Positions 1 to 9,134 of a stretch of DNA of 64,000 nucleotides are shown one piece after another. The stretch spans positions 186,001 through 250,000 of the forward strand of contig NZ_VFUZ01000003.1 of NCBI RefSeq assembly GCF_006658505.1, in the 5' to 3' direction. Source of the DNA: Mesorhizobium sp. B2-4-15 (lineage in GTDB: Bacteria > Pseudomonadota > Alphaproteobacteria > Rhizobiales > Rhizobiaceae). Under the pieces are notes generated by a model that was not told the DNA's origin, did not search any database, and saw only the letters and a list, made by a program, of their open reading frames with translations. A program made the translations under genes and the position numbers. The number at the start of each line of letters is the position of its first letter. Within the stretch, counting starts at the first letter, position 1.

Positions 1-119
1 GTTGGGGCGAGGCTTCCGACATCGGCGCCGTGGTGGCGACGCTTGCCACCGGCAAGCTCGGCTTTTCGACCGGCTCGATCATCAATGTCGACGGCGCGCT
101 CTCCGTGCCGCGGCTGTAA
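1..119 (+). CDS. SDR family oxidoreductase, C-terminal fragment
   Basis: The window opens inside a gene. Reading from base 3, the last 38 codons end in a TAA at 117-119. The tail contains TGSIINVDGALSVPRL, the C-terminal signature of short-chain dehydrogenases (the TG-x-x-I-x-V-D-G strand and turn near the cofactor site). The stop lies 12 bases before the ATG of the GMC oxidoreductase, so the two are probably co-transcribed. The nucleotide-binding and catalytic parts lie outside the window, so the substrate cannot be judged. Confidence 0.8.
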   Translation, partial: WGEASDIGAVVATLATGKLGFSTGSIINVDGALSVPRL

Positions 120-131
120 GTGGATAGTGTC

Positions 132-1760
132 ATGACCGACTATATCATCGTGGGCGCCGGCCCGGCCGGCTGCGTTCTGGCCAACCGGCTGAGCGAGGAT
201 CCCTCCAATTCGGTGCTGCTGCTCGAGGCCGGCGGCAAGGACTGGCATCCCTACATCCATATGCCGGCGGGTTTTGCCAAGATGACCAAGGGCATCGCCT
301 CCTGGGGCTGGTCGACCGTGCCGCAGAGGCACATGAACGACCGCGTTTTCTGGTACACGCAGGCCAAGGTGGTCGGCGGCGGCTCCTCCATCAACGCCCA
401 GATCTACACGCGCGGCAATGCCCGCGACTACGACGCCTGGGAAAAGGAAGAAGGTCTTGCCGGCTGGGGCTATCGCGACGTGCTGCCCTATTTCAAGCGC
501 GCCGAGAACAACCAGCGCTACGCCAACGATTTTCATGGCGACCAAGGTCCGCTCGGCGTGTCGAACCCGATTTCGCCGCTGCCGATCTGCGAGGCCTATT
601 TCCGCGCCGGCCAGCAGATGGGCATTCCCTTCAATCCGGACTTCAACGGCGCCAACCAGGAAGGCGTCGGCTACTACCAGCTGACCCAGAAGGACGCCCG
701 CCGCTCGTCGGCCTCCGTTGCCTACTTGAAGCCGATCCGCGCGCGCAAGAACCTGACCGTCAGGACTGATGTCCTGGTGACCCGCATCGTCATCGAGAAA
801 GGCCGCGCCATCGGCGTCGAAATTGTCGACAAGCCAGGCGGCGAAAAGACGGTCCTGCGTGCCGACCGCGAGGTGATCGTCTCATCCGGCGCCATCGGCT
901 CGCCGAAGCTCCTGATGCAGTCGGGCATCGGACCGGCCGACCACCTCAAATCGGTCGGCGTCACGCCGGTGCATGACCTGCCCGGCGTCGGCTCCAACAT
1001 GCAGGACCATCTCGACCTGTTCGTCATCGCCGAATGCACCGGGGACCACACCTACGACAACTACGCAAAGCTGCACCGCACGGCGTGGGCCGGCCTTCAA
1101 TATCTGCTCTTGAAGAAGGGGCCGGTGGCCTCGAGCCTCTTCGAGACCGGCGGCTTCTGGTACGCCGACCCGACCGCCGCCTCGCCCGACATCCAGTTCC
1201 ATCTGGGTCTCGGATCTGGCATCGAGGCCGGCGTCGAGAAACTGAATAACCCGGGCGTCACTTTGAACTCGGCCTTCCTGCGGCCGCGCTCGCGCGGCAC
1301 GGTGCGGCTGAAGAGCGCCGACCCGGCCGACCATCCGCTGATCGACCCGAACTACTGGTCCGATCCCTATGACCGCGCCATGTCGCTCAAGGGGCTGCGG
1401 CTGGCGCGCGAGATCATGCGGCAGAAGGCACTTCAGCCCTACGTGCTGCGCGAACTGCTGCCCGGTCCGTCGCTCGCAAGCGACGACGAGCTGATCGACT
1501 ATGCCTGCCGCAGTTCCAAGACCGACCACCATCCCGTCGGAACCTGCCGGATGGGTCACGACGACATGGCCGTGGTGACGCCGGACCTGCGGCTGCGCGG
1601 CATCGAAGGCTTGCGTGTCTGCGACGCTTCGGTGATGCCGCGCGTGCCCTCCTCCAACACCAACGCGCCGACCATCATGGTCGGCGAAAAGGGCGCCGAT
1701 CTGGTGCTTGGCCGCGAGCCTCTGGCGCCGGCCGTGTTTTCCGGGAATCGCGCCGCTTGA
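132..1760 (+). CDS. GMC family FAD-dependent oxidoreductase (choline dehydrogenase-like)
   Basis: A 542-residue flavoprotein of the glucose-methanol-choline family that oxidises an alcohol group using FAD, probably passing electrons to the respiratory chain. Seen: the N-terminal ADP-binding motif GAGPAGCVLANRLSED followed by LLLEAGG, the family signature GGGSSINAQIYTRG near residue 80, and the C-terminal active-site block with DHHPVGTCRMG and SSNTNAPTIM. Length is typical (about 530-560). An upstream GTG at 120 is in frame, but the ATG at 132 puts the Rossmann strand at the usual distance from the N-terminus. The substrate is not predictable; choline is only the best-known family substrate. 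It sits between an SDR and a Dabb protein in one transcription unit. Confidence 0.93.
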   Translation: MTDYIIVGAGPAGCVLANRLSEDPSNSVLLLEAGGKDWHPYIHMPAGFAKMTKGIASWGWSTVPQRHMNDRVFWYTQAKVVGGGSSINAQIYTRGNARDYDAWEKEEGLAGWGYRDVLPYFKRAENNQRYANDFHGDQGPLGVSNPISPLPICEAYFRAGQQMGIPFNPDFNGANQEGVGYYQLTQKDARRSSASVAYLKPIRARKNLTVRTDVLVTRIVIEKGRAIGVEIVDKPGGEKTVLRADREVIVSSGAIGSPKLLMQSGIGPADHLKSVGVTPVHDLPGVGSNMQDHLDLFVIAECTGDHTYDNYAKLHRTAWAGLQYLLLKKGPVASSLFETGGFWYADPTAASPDIQFHLGLGSGIEAGVEKLNNPGVTLNSAFLRPRSRGTVRLKSADPADHPLIDPNYWSDPYDRAMSLKGLRLAREIMRQKALQPYVLRELLPGPSLASDDELIDYACRSSKTDHHPVGTCRMGHDDMAVVTPDLRLRGIEGLRVCDASVMPRVPSSNTNAPTIMVGEKGADLVLGREPLAPAVFSGNRAA

Positions 1761-1771
1761 GGGAAGAGAAA

Positions 1772-2089
1772 ATGATCAGGCATTGTGTCTTCGGCAGGTT
1801 TCGCGACGATGTCCCCGACGGTGAACGCAGGGCGATCCATGCCGACCTGGAGGCACTGCGCCAGGTGATCGACGGCATGGACACGGTGCACTTCAGCGCG
1901 AATGTCAGCCCGGAGCCTTTCGCGCGCGGCTCCACCCACGGCTTCACCATCGATTTCCGCAATGCCGCCGCGCGTGACGCCTATCTGGTCCATGAAGCGC
2001 ATCAACGCGCCGGCGCCCGGCTGGTCGCGGCACTCGAAGGCGGCGCCGACGGATTGATGGTCTTCGACCTCGATCTTACGAAAAAGTGA
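1772..2089 (+). CDS. Dabb (stress-responsive alpha/beta barrel) domain protein
   Basis: A 105-residue single-domain protein. The start MIRHCVFGRFRDDV and the later region around HGFTIDFRNAAARDAYLVHEAHQ match the dimeric alpha/beta-barrel (Dabb) fold, in which His and hydrophobic strands build a small barrel; family members are often ligand-binding or small catalytic proteins of unknown substrate. The ATG at 1772 is preceded by a GAGGGAAGAG ribosome binding site and starts 12 bases after the GMC stop, so it is very likely co-translated with it. A TTG at 1757 is in frame but less likely. Its role with the neighbouring dehydrogenase is inferred only from position. Confidence 0.85.
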   Translation: MIRHCVFGRFRDDVPDGERRAIHADLEALRQVIDGMDTVHFSANVSPEPFARGSTHGFTIDFRNAAARDAYLVHEAHQRAGARLVAALEGGADGLMVFDLDLTKK

Positions 2090-2178
2090 CCGCCGGCTCT
2101 TCGAAAGCCGGCCGATCGCTGTTCTCTTTTGTTTACCAGGCGACATATCGTTCCTTTGGGGAACCAAAGGAGGACGCC

Positions 2179-3396
2179 TTGAACCTCAATGCCGAGCAGA
2201 AGAAAACCGTCCTGGCCTCATTCCTGGGCTGGACGTTGGATGCCTTTGATTTCTTCCTTTTGACATTCCTGCTCACCGATATTGCAAGTGAATTCCACAC
2301 AGATGTCCCGGCAGTCTCAAAGGCACTGTTCCTGACCTTGGCGACGCGCTTCATCGGCGCGTTCTTCTTTGGCATGCTCGCCGACAAATACGGGCGCAAG
2401 CCCATCCTCATGCTCAACATCGTCAGCTATTCGGTGATCGGCGCGCTGGCCGCCTTCTCACCCAATCTCGGCATCTTCCTGGCCCTGCGCGCTCTGTTCG
2501 GCATCGCCATGGGCGGTGAATGGGGGCTCGGCAGTTCGCTTGCCATGGAATCCATCCCACCCAGCGCGCGCGGCATGGTCTCGGGCATCCTGCAATGCGG
2601 CTATCCGGCAGGCTACCTTCTGGCGGCGGTGGTCTATGGCCTGCTCTTTCAGCAGACGATCGGCGGCTACACGATCGGCTGGCGCGCCATGTTCCTGCTC
2701 TCCTTTGCCCCAGCGCTGATTGTCCTGTTCATCCGCTCGCATGTGCCGGAATCGCCGGCCTTCGTCGAGGCGCAAAAGACCGTAAGACCCGGCATGCTGG
2801 AAACGCTGCAGAAGCATTGGGGCGTCGCGCTCTACGCCGTCGTGCTGATGATGTTCTTCAACTTCTTCAGCCATGGCACGCAGGATCTCTACCCGACCTT
2901 CCTGAAGAAGCAGCATGGCTTCGATCCGCATACGGTGAGCTGGATCACCATCGTCGCCAATATCGGCGCCATCGTTGGCGGCCTGGCGTTCGGCGCGCTA
3001 TCCGAGAAGATCGGCCGCGTCAACGCCATCACCCTGGCCTGCCTGATCGCCCTGCCGGCGATTCCACTATGGGCCTATAGCTCCACGCCGTTCATGCTCG
3101 CCATCGGCGCCTTCGTCATGCAGATCGCGGTCCAGGGCGCCTGGGGCGTCATCCCGGTACACCTCAATGAACTTTCGCCGGGCGCCGTGCGCGCCACCTT
3201 GCCCGGCTTCATCTATCAGGCCGGCAATCTCGCCGCGTCGTATGGCGGTCCGTATCAGGCGGGAATCGCGGAGGCACCGGGGAGCAGCTACGGCTACGCG
3301 CTGGCGCTTTTCGCCGGCGTGGTTGCCGTCTGCATCATCGTCGTCATCCGCTTCAGTCCGGAACGGCGCGGCCAGGTGATGACCGTGCTGGGTTGA
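2179..3396 (+). CDS. MFS transporter, SHS/carboxylate-type
   Basis: A 405-residue major facilitator with about 12 hydrophobic segments. The N-terminus (ASFLGWTLDAFDFFLLTFLL) and the loop-2/3 motif GMLADKYGRKP resemble the SHS (sialate/lactate:H+ symporter) branch, which carries organic acids. The start is a TTG at 2179, chosen because AAAGGAGG at 2166-2173 sits five bases upstream; an in-frame GTG at 2086 would add about 31 non-hydrophobic residues. It closes the SDR-GMC-Dabb unit, so it probably imports the substrate or exports the acid product of those enzymes (inference). It converges on the EamA gene with only 12 bases between stops. Confidence 0.88.
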   Translation: MNLNAEQKKTVLASFLGWTLDAFDFFLLTFLLTDIASEFHTDVPAVSKALFLTLATRFIGAFFFGMLADKYGRKPILMLNIVSYSVIGALAAFSPNLGIFLALRALFGIAMGGEWGLGSSLAMESIPPSARGMVSGILQCGYPAGYLLAAVVYGLLFQQTIGGYTIGWRAMFLLSFAPALIVLFIRSHVPESPAFVEAQKTVRPGMLETLQKHWGVALYAVVLMMFFNFFSHGTQDLYPTFLKKQHGFDPHTVSWITIVANIGAIVGGLAFGALSEKIGRVNAITLACLIALPAIPLWAYSSTPFMLAIGAFVMQIAVQGAWGVIPVHLNELSPGAVRATLPGFIYQAGNLAASYGGPYQAGIAEAPGSSYGYALALFAGVVAVCIIVVIRFSPERRGQVMTVLG

Positions 3397-3408
3397 GCGC
3401 GGCCTTGT

Positions 3409-4254
3409 CTAACCCAGCCGGAGTGCAATGACCCCGGCAACGATGCTGAGCGCGGCCGCCCCGCGCCAGCCCGTCATCTTCTCGCCGAGCGCATAGACCG
3501 AGATCAGCATGGCGAACAGGATCGAGGTCTCGCGCAGCGACGCCACCGAGGCGATCGGCGCCTCGGTCATGGCCCACATCACGATCCAGTAGGCCGCACC
3601 GCTGAGCACGCCGGTGAACAGCCCGGTCTTCCAGTCGCGCGCCAGGATAGGAAGCGCCTTGGGCCCCCGGAAGATGAGGCACAGCACCAGCGCGCCAAGC
3701 GCATCGCAGACGAACAGCCACGCGGCATAGCTCTGCGCGGTTGCCGCCAGCCGTGCGCCGCTGCCGTCGGACAGCGTATAGCTGGCAATGAACAGCGAAG
3801 TGCCGAATGCAAAGCCGACCGCGCGCAAATTGAGCTTTTCCAGATGCGCGCCACCGCGAAACGACATCACCAGCGTACCGGCCGACAAAAGCACGATGCC
3901 GACAAGGGCAAGCGGCGACGGCACTTCGGCGACGACGAACATCCCACCGATCGCGGCCAGCAAAGGTGCCGTGCCGCGCGCCAGCGGATAGGTCTGGGCG
4001 AAATCCCCGGCCTGGTAGGCGCCGATCAGGAAGGTGCGGTAGCCCATGTGGAAGATCACCGACGCGATGATGTAGGGCCAGACTTCCGCCTTCGGCACCT
4101 CGACGAAGGGCAGCACCAGGAGCGCGGCCGCGCCCATACCGAGTGTCATCAGCGTGATCGACAGGAAGCGATCGAGATGGACCTTGACCAGTGCGTTCCA
4201 GATGGCGTGCATGGCAGCCGCGGCAAGCACCGCGAAGAAGACGAAAAGCGTCAT
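3409..4254 (-). CDS. EamA/DMT family transporter
   Basis: A 281-residue membrane protein of the drug/metabolite transporter type with about ten transmembrane helices in two related halves. The N-terminal half starts MTLFVFFAVLAAAAMHAIWN, with the family-typical H/N-A-x-W-N element, and the C-terminal half ends in ALGEKMTGWRGAAALSIVAGVI, with the conserved E-x-x-x-x-x-x-x-x-G element of DMT proteins. The ATG at 4252-4254 lies one base from the stop of the upstream phosphodiesterase gene, so the two are co-transcribed. A longer in-frame reading upstream would only translate the neighbour in the wrong frame. Likely a small-metabolite exporter; substrate unknown. Confidence 0.88.
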   Translation of the reverse strand: MTLFVFFAVLAAAAMHAIWNALVKVHLDRFLSITLMTLGMGAAALLVLPFVEVPKAEVWPYIIASVIFHMGYRTFLIGAYQAGDFAQTYPLARGTAPLLAAIGGMFVVAEVPSPLALVGIVLLSAGTLVMSFRGGAHLEKLNLRAVGFAFGTSLFIASYTLSDGSGARLAATAQSYAAWLFVCDALGALVLCLIFRGPKALPILARDWKTGLFTGVLSGAAYWIVMWAMTEAPIASVASLRETSILFAMLISVYALGEKMTGWRGAAALSIVAGVIALRLG

Positions 4255-4255
4255 T

Positions 4256-5170
4256 TCAGGCTTGTCGACCTCCCAAGCCGAGGGGCGTTTCGAGATCGAT
4301 ATCGACCCGGACGGGGAAATGATCGGATGCCACCTCGCCCATATCGGATCCGACCGAACGCACCCGCCCGGCGAACATGCCGCCGACGAAACAATGGTCG
4401 AGCCGGCGCTTTGCCAGCCTGCCGTCGATGATCTTCTCATGCGTGTGGAAGTCAGCCGCCGGTTCGATCGCCACGGCGGCGGCATCGACGAAACCGTCGA
4501 GATAGGCAGCGCCACGATGGTAAGGCGTGCTGCCGACGATGCGGCGATATTCGGCGCTGCCCGGCTCCATGTTGAAATCGCCCATCCAGATCGCCGCCGG
4601 CGGATTTTCCGGCTCGGCTTCGCCATGGGTCCAGTTGCGCGAAGGTTCGTCATCGACCCCGCTCCACGGTCCGCCGTCGGTGGGCGCACGGCGATGTTCG
4701 GCCAGCAGGTATTCGATCTGCTCCAACCGCTCTTCGGCCGCGATATGCGCCAGATGCAAGGACAGCACGCGCACCGGGCCGGCCGGCGTGCGGATCAGGC
4801 ATTCCAGCGCGGCGTTGCGGGTGTTGAGCGGCCGCAGCGTGCGGCGCATCGGCAGCGCATGCAGCCGCGACCATACGATCGGCAGCTTCGACAGCACCAT
4901 GGTGCCGAACTGCCGCCGCCGGTTGACCAGGCGCCCCTCGCGCCGCTCGCTAGCATCCATGTCGAAGGCCGGCCCGTAGACCCAGTAATAATCGGGCAGC
5001 AGGCGTGAAAGCAATTCCGGCTGGTCGTCGAAATTGCTGCGCTGCCAGTGCCGCTCCACCTCCTGCAGGGCAATGATGTCGGCGCCGTCGACGATGCGTG
5101 CCGCGCGCGAAAGATCGTAGCGCTCGTCGCTGCCGAATCCATACTGGATGTTGTAGCTGACCAGCTTCAT
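4256..5170 (-). CDS. Endonuclease/exonuclease/phosphatase family protein
   Basis: A 304-residue protein with all the hallmarks of the EEP (DNase I-like) fold: YNIQYG at the N-terminus, ALQEVE supplying the metal-binding Glu, SLHLAH, MGDFN carrying the catalytic Asp/Asn pair, LDHCFV, and the terminal SDHFPV with the active-site Asp-His. These residues hydrolyse phosphodiesters with a divalent metal. Family members act on DNA, phospholipids or inositol phosphates, and the sequence alone does not say which. No signal peptide is evident, so it is probably cytoplasmic. It is the first gene of a pair with the EamA transporter. Confidence 0.9.
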   Translation of the reverse strand: MKLVSYNIQYGFGSDERYDLSRAARIVDGADIIALQEVERHWQRSNFDDQPELLSRLLPDYYWVYGPAFDMDASERREGRLVNRRRQFGTMVLSKLPIVWSRLHALPMRRTLRPLNTRNAALECLIRTPAGPVRVLSLHLAHIAAEERLEQIEYLLAEHRRAPTDGGPWSGVDDEPSRNWTHGEAEPENPPAAIWMGDFNMEPGSAEYRRIVGSTPYHRGAAYLDGFVDAAAVAIEPAADFHTHEKIIDGRLAKRRLDHCFVGGMFAGRVRSVGSDMGEVASDHFPVRVDIDLETPLGLGGRQA

Positions 5171-5380
5171 TGCTTATCCGGCTTAATTTCCATCATGGCA
5201 GTAGCGGTTCGGCGGGTTGGTTGCAATGTGCAGGAGAATGGATGCGGCTTGTGCCAGGAGCCCTCCGCCTCACCGCGCGATCTTGCACCGATTCCGGTCC
5301 GTTCCGGTATCCTTCGCGCGCCGGAAAACGGCGTATGACATTTCGCGGACTGTAGCGGCTCAAGTCTGGCGATGAGCCGT

Positions 5381-6934
5381 CTAATCCGTCGTCAACGGCT
5401 GGAACCGACCAGCCGGAGACGCCGCCAGTTCCGACCAGTCGATCTCTTCTTCCAGGCGATGATAGGCTTCGTCGCCGATCGTGCCATTGCTGCGCAATTC
5501 CTCCAGCGTATCGCGTTGGCGGTTGATGGCATAGAGGCGCAGCCGGTCGTATTCGGTTGCCGCCTGTGCGTCGTCAGGGTTTTCCGCGATCGTGCGTTGA
5601 GCCTGGTATTGCTCGCGCACGACGGCCGCCGCGGCCGATGTCTTGCGGCTCAACACGTCAAGCGCGGCCTGCATGACGGCGACGCGTGCCTGGGCCACCT
5701 CACGGTCTATCGTCGTATCCCGTTCGAAGTTGAGTATCCGCAGCAGGGGCTTCAGGCTCATCCCTTGCAGCACCAGCGTGCCCAGCACCACCGCGAAGGC
5801 GGCAAGCACGATCGGATCGCGGCCGGGAAAGCCGGCGGGCAGCGCAATGGCCACCACCAGCGTCACCAGCCCCCGCATGCCGCACCAACCGACGAGCACG
5901 GCGCCGCGAAACGTCGGCGCATCGCGCCTCCGCTCTTCGCCGTCGAAGCGGGCAAACCATCGGATGATCGCAACGAAACTCGCCACCCAGACCAGGCGTG
6001 CCACGATGACAACGGCCAGCACCATCGCGGCAAAGAGAAAAGCTTCGCCTTGCCCATCGCCGGAGAGACGCCCGACGATCGATCGTGCCTGCAGGCCCAT
6101 CAACACGAAGGCCAGCACGTTGAGCACGAACACCGCCGACTCCCAGACCGAATAGGTGCTGACGCGGCGTCTCGCCGACATGTGCCGTGGCGCGCTGCGC
6201 GCGATGGTGATGGCGTAGACGACAATGGTGATGATCGCGGACAGCCCGAGCCTGTCCGCCAGGATCCAGACGCCGAACGTCCCGGCGAACTGCACCACGG
6301 TGCTGCTTGCCGCATCCTCGATCCGGGACAGCGTCAACAGTGAGAAGCGGCCAAGCAGATAGCCCGCCACGAGGCTGCCGATGGTCGACAGCAGGATCGT
6401 TGGAACGGCGTTGCTCAGCGTGATCGAGCCGAGCGCCGCCGAAACCGCCAGCCGGTAGATCAGCAGCGCGGTGGCATCGTTGAGCAGGCTCTCGCCCTGC
6501 AGGATGGCGGTGATGCGGTGCGGCACCTTGAATTGCCCAAGAACCGCGCTCGCCGCCACCGCATCCGGCGGAGCAACGATGGCGCCGAGCGCGATCGCCG
6601 CCGCGATCGGCAGGCCGGCCATCTTCCAGCCGACGAAGGCAACGACGGCGGTTGTGAAGACAACGGCGCCGAGCGCCAGCAATACAAGCGACAGCCTGTA
6701 GCGCTTCAGGTCGCGCAGCGAGGTGTCATAGGCGGAATCGAGAAGCACCGGGGCGATGAACAGCGCAAGCGCCAGTTCGGGATCGATCTCGATGGTTGGC
6801 GCGCCAGGCACGAAGGCAATCCCGACGCCGGCCAAGGCCAGCAGGGACGGATAGGGAATCTCCAGCCGCCGTGACAACGCCGTCAATGCGACGGCAGTCA
6901 AAAGCAGGACAAGCGTCAGTTCGAAAAGAGCCAT
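5381..6934 (-). CDS. CPA1 family Na+/H+ antiporter
   Basis: A 517-residue inner-membrane exchanger. The first two thirds hold about 12 hydrophobic helices with the CPA1 motifs PPDAVAASAVL and GESLLNDATALLIY (the ND pair binds cation and proton). The last 130 or so residues are a charged cytoplasmic tail with FERDTTIDREVAQARVAV and a helical region ending in a WSELAA segment, as in other bacterial NhaP/YjcE-like antiporters. It should extrude Na+ (or K+) for protons and help pH and salt tolerance. It stands alone, with 210 bases to the phosphodiesterase gene and 328 bases of gene-free DNA upstream that presumably carry its promoter. Confidence 0.92.
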   Translation of the reverse strand: MALFELTLVLLLTAVALTALSRRLEIPYPSLLALAGVGIAFVPGAPTIEIDPELALALFIAPVLLDSAYDTSLRDLKRYRLSLVLLALGAVVFTTAVVAFVGWKMAGLPIAAAIALGAIVAPPDAVAASAVLGQFKVPHRITAILQGESLLNDATALLIYRLAVSAALGSITLSNAVPTILLSTIGSLVAGYLLGRFSLLTLSRIEDAASSTVVQFAGTFGVWILADRLGLSAIITIVVYAITIARSAPRHMSARRRVSTYSVWESAVFVLNVLAFVLMGLQARSIVGRLSGDGQGEAFLFAAMVLAVVIVARLVWVASFVAIIRWFARFDGEERRRDAPTFRGAVLVGWCGMRGLVTLVVAIALPAGFPGRDPIVLAAFAVVLGTLVLQGMSLKPLLRILNFERDTTIDREVAQARVAVMQAALDVLSRKTSAAAAVVREQYQAQRTIAENPDDAQAATEYDRLRLYAINRQRDTLEELRSNGTIGDEAYHRLEEEIDWSELAASPAGRFQPLTTD

Positions 6935-7262
6935 GGGCTGTTACATCCGTGGGATTGCTGGCGCAGATATGCACGCAGCATGCGGTGGATTGGCCATCGA
7001 ACTCAAGCCCTCCGGCAATACGCCCGAAATCGCCTCGGATGGAGGCCTTGCCCGTTGCCCAGAAGATATCGCGGTCGTTCACCACCGGCTTGACGCCGCT
7101 TGCCGACGCTTGAGAGGGGCGGGAATAATGAATGTGTCCAACTATGTGTTGGCATCCTTGCCGCCGCAATCCCGGCTGGATTGAACAGCAACGCAATTTC
7201 CGGCGACGCTGCCGCCGAAATCTGGGGGCTCAACCCCGTTCCCTGAGGCTCATGCGATCGGG
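6935..7262. other. Gene-free interval between antiporter and ABC operon
   Basis: This 328-base stretch lies between the start of the antiporter gene and the end of the ABC transporter operon, both on the minus strand. Open frames crossing it have no ribosome binding site and no recognisable family residues. It should hold the antiporter promoter and the terminator of the operon upstream, but I see no clear hairpin followed by a T-run. Confidence 0.5.
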
Positions 7263-8327
7263 CTAATGCAGCACCAGCATATCGCCCGACGAGAACGAAA
7301 TCTCAGCCTTCTCGCCAACGGCGGGCGGAGGCGTCGCCGAGTTGTTGAACGTGTCGAGCGATACCGTGTTGCCGCCGATGCCGACGCGGACCCGGATCAC
7401 CGAACCGAGGAAATGCACCTCCGAAATCTCGCCGGACAGGCTGGAATCGCGGCCGGGCTGACGGCCGAGCGAAATTGCCTCGGGCCGCAGCGCCAGCGCC
7501 AGCGTATCGCCGGACTTCGAGCCGTTGAGCTTGCCCTTCAACTCGACTTCCTGCGTGTTGACCTGCACCTTGCCTGACGCGGCATCGGTGACCTTGCCTT
7601 CGAGCACGTTCAGCGTACCGACGAAGTTGGCAACGAACTTGGTCGCCGGCCGGTTGTAGATCTCGAACGGCGTGGCGACCTGCTCGGCCTTGCCGCCATA
7701 CATGACCGCGATGCGATCGGATATCGACAGCGCTTCTTCCTGGTCGTGCGTGACGAAAATGGTGGTGATGCCGAGCTTCTTCTGGATCGAGCGAATTTCC
7801 TCGCGCAGCGAAACGCGCACCTTGGCGTCGAGCGCCGACAGCGGTTCGTCGAGCAGCAGAAGCTTCGGCTTCGGCGCGATCGCACGCGCCAGCGCGATAC
7901 GCTGCTGCTGGCCGCCCGAGAGCTGGTAGGGGTAACGGTCGGCCATCTGCGGCAGCTTGATCATGTCGAGCATCTCGGCGACGCGCTTGTCGGCGTCGGC
8001 CTTGGGCATGCCTGCAACCTTCAGCCCGAAAGCGATGTTCTGCGCCACGGTGAGGTTCGGGAACAGCGCGTAGGCCTGGAACACCATGCCGACATTGCGT
8101 TGATTGGGCTTCAGTCGCGTGATGTCCTTGCCGGCGACAACGATCTTGCCGGCCGACGGCTCCTCGAAGCCTGCAACCATGCGCAGCACCGTGGTCTTGC
8201 CGCAACCGGACGGTCCTAGGAACGAGACGAACTCGCCCGGCTCGACGTCGAGGCTGAAATCCTGGACCACTGTGTTGGCGCCGTAGGATTTTCGCACATG
8301 CTGGATGGACAGAAATGGCTCGGCCAT
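7263..8327 (-). CDS. ABC transporter ATP-binding protein, PotA/FbpC-like
   Basis: A 354-residue ATPase that energises the importer encoded just upstream. Seen: Walker A GPSGCGKTT near residue 40, the signature LSGGQQQRIALARA, Walker B LLLLDEPLSALD, the switch His in VTHDQEEA, and a C-terminal TOBE region (roughly residues 280-350) typical of polyamine, iron, sulfate or phosphonate importers of the MOI/CUT1 type. Only 15 bases separate it from the permease stop, and it is the last gene of the four-gene transporter operon. The substrate is not shown by this subunit. Confidence 0.93.
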   Translation of the reverse strand: MAEPFLSIQHVRKSYGANTVVQDFSLDVEPGEFVSFLGPSGCGKTTVLRMVAGFEEPSAGKIVVAGKDITRLKPNQRNVGMVFQAYALFPNLTVAQNIAFGLKVAGMPKADADKRVAEMLDMIKLPQMADRYPYQLSGGQQQRIALARAIAPKPKLLLLDEPLSALDAKVRVSLREEIRSIQKKLGITTIFVTHDQEEALSISDRIAVMYGGKAEQVATPFEIYNRPATKFVANFVGTLNVLEGKVTDAASGKVQVNTQEVELKGKLNGSKSGDTLALALRPEAISLGRQPGRDSSLSGEISEVHFLGSVIRVRVGIGGNTVSLDTFNNSATPPPAVGEKAEISFSSGDMLVLH

Positions 8328-8342
8328 GGCTTTTCTCTCAGG

Positions 8343-9134
8343 TCAATTCGGACGGTTCGCCGATTTCGGCGCGAAGCGGGACAGGATCTGGATGAGCGAC
8401 ATGCAGCCCCAGGTAATCGCGAAGGCGATGATGGCAAGGGCTGCCGGCTCATAGGCGCGGTTGGCGCCGATGTTCTGCAGGTAAGGGCCGAAGGCCGGCC
8501 GGTTGAGCAGGCTCGCCATGGTGAACTCGCCGATAACGATCGCGAAGGTCAGGAACGCCCCTGACAACACCGCGATCAGCACATTGGGCAGAATAACCCG
8601 GCCGACGATCGTCGACCAGCCCGCGCCCAGGATCTGTGCTGCTTCCGTCAATGTCCTCACGTCGATTGTGCGCAGCCCGGTGTCGACTGCGCGATACATG
8701 TAAGGCAGCGACAACGTCGCATAGCCGATCACCAGCAAAGCGTTCGCACCCATATTGCTTCCCAGGAACGGCAGCGGCGAATTCGAACCGTACATCCTGA
8801 TGTAGCCGAAGACGATGACGATGGCCGGTATGACCAGCGGCAACAATGTGATGAACTCGACGATCGGCCTGAGCTGAGGCAGACGCAGCCGGATCCAGTA
8901 TGCAGCCGGCACCACGATCAGGATTCCGAGGATGATGGTGAAGATGGCAGCGATCACCGAATACAGGAAGGTTGACTGGAAGCGCGCATCGCCCAACACG
9001 ATCTGATAGGCGTCGAAGGAATGGACGCCGCGCCGCATCCGCAGCGAGAACTCGACCGTCGCCATCAGCGGAATGAAGAAGTAGGCCGCGCCGACGATAA
9101 AGATGACCCAGGCCCAGAATTTGCCCGACTTCAT
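8343..9134 (-). CDS. ABC transporter permease, PotC-like
   Basis: A 263-residue inner-membrane permease with six predicted helices. The cytoplasmic EAA loop, which docks the ATPase, reads EAAQILGAGWSTIVGRVILP about 80 residues from the C-terminus. The true start is the ATG at 9132-9134, which overlaps the stop of the preceding permease in an ATGA arrangement; a longer frame reading upstream only covers that neighbour. The N-terminus MKSGKFWAWVIFIVGAAYFF is a good first membrane segment. It pairs with the gene at 9131-10048 to form the channel. Confidence 0.92.
   Translation of the reverse strand: MKSGKFWAWVIFIVGAAYFFIPLMATVEFSLRMRRGVHSFDAYQIVLGDARFQSTFLYSVIAAIFTIILGILIVVPAAYWIRLRLPQLRPIVEFITLLPLVIPAIVIVFGYIRMYGSNSPLPFLGSNMGANALLVIGYATLSLPYMYRAVDTGLRTIDVRTLTEAAQILGAGWSTIVGRVILPNVLIAVLSGAFLTFAIVIGEFTMASLLNRPAFGPYLQNIGANRAYEPAALAIIAFAITWGCMSLIQILSRFAPKSANRPN

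Noticed and set aside
5372..6343. A 323-codon open frame opposite the Na+/H+ antiporter
   Set aside because: Extreme His/Gln/Arg content and complete overlap with the antiporter; no family pattern.
6726..7196. A 156-codon frame before the antiporter
   Set aside because: It overlaps the antiporter start and has no start signal or recognisable feature.
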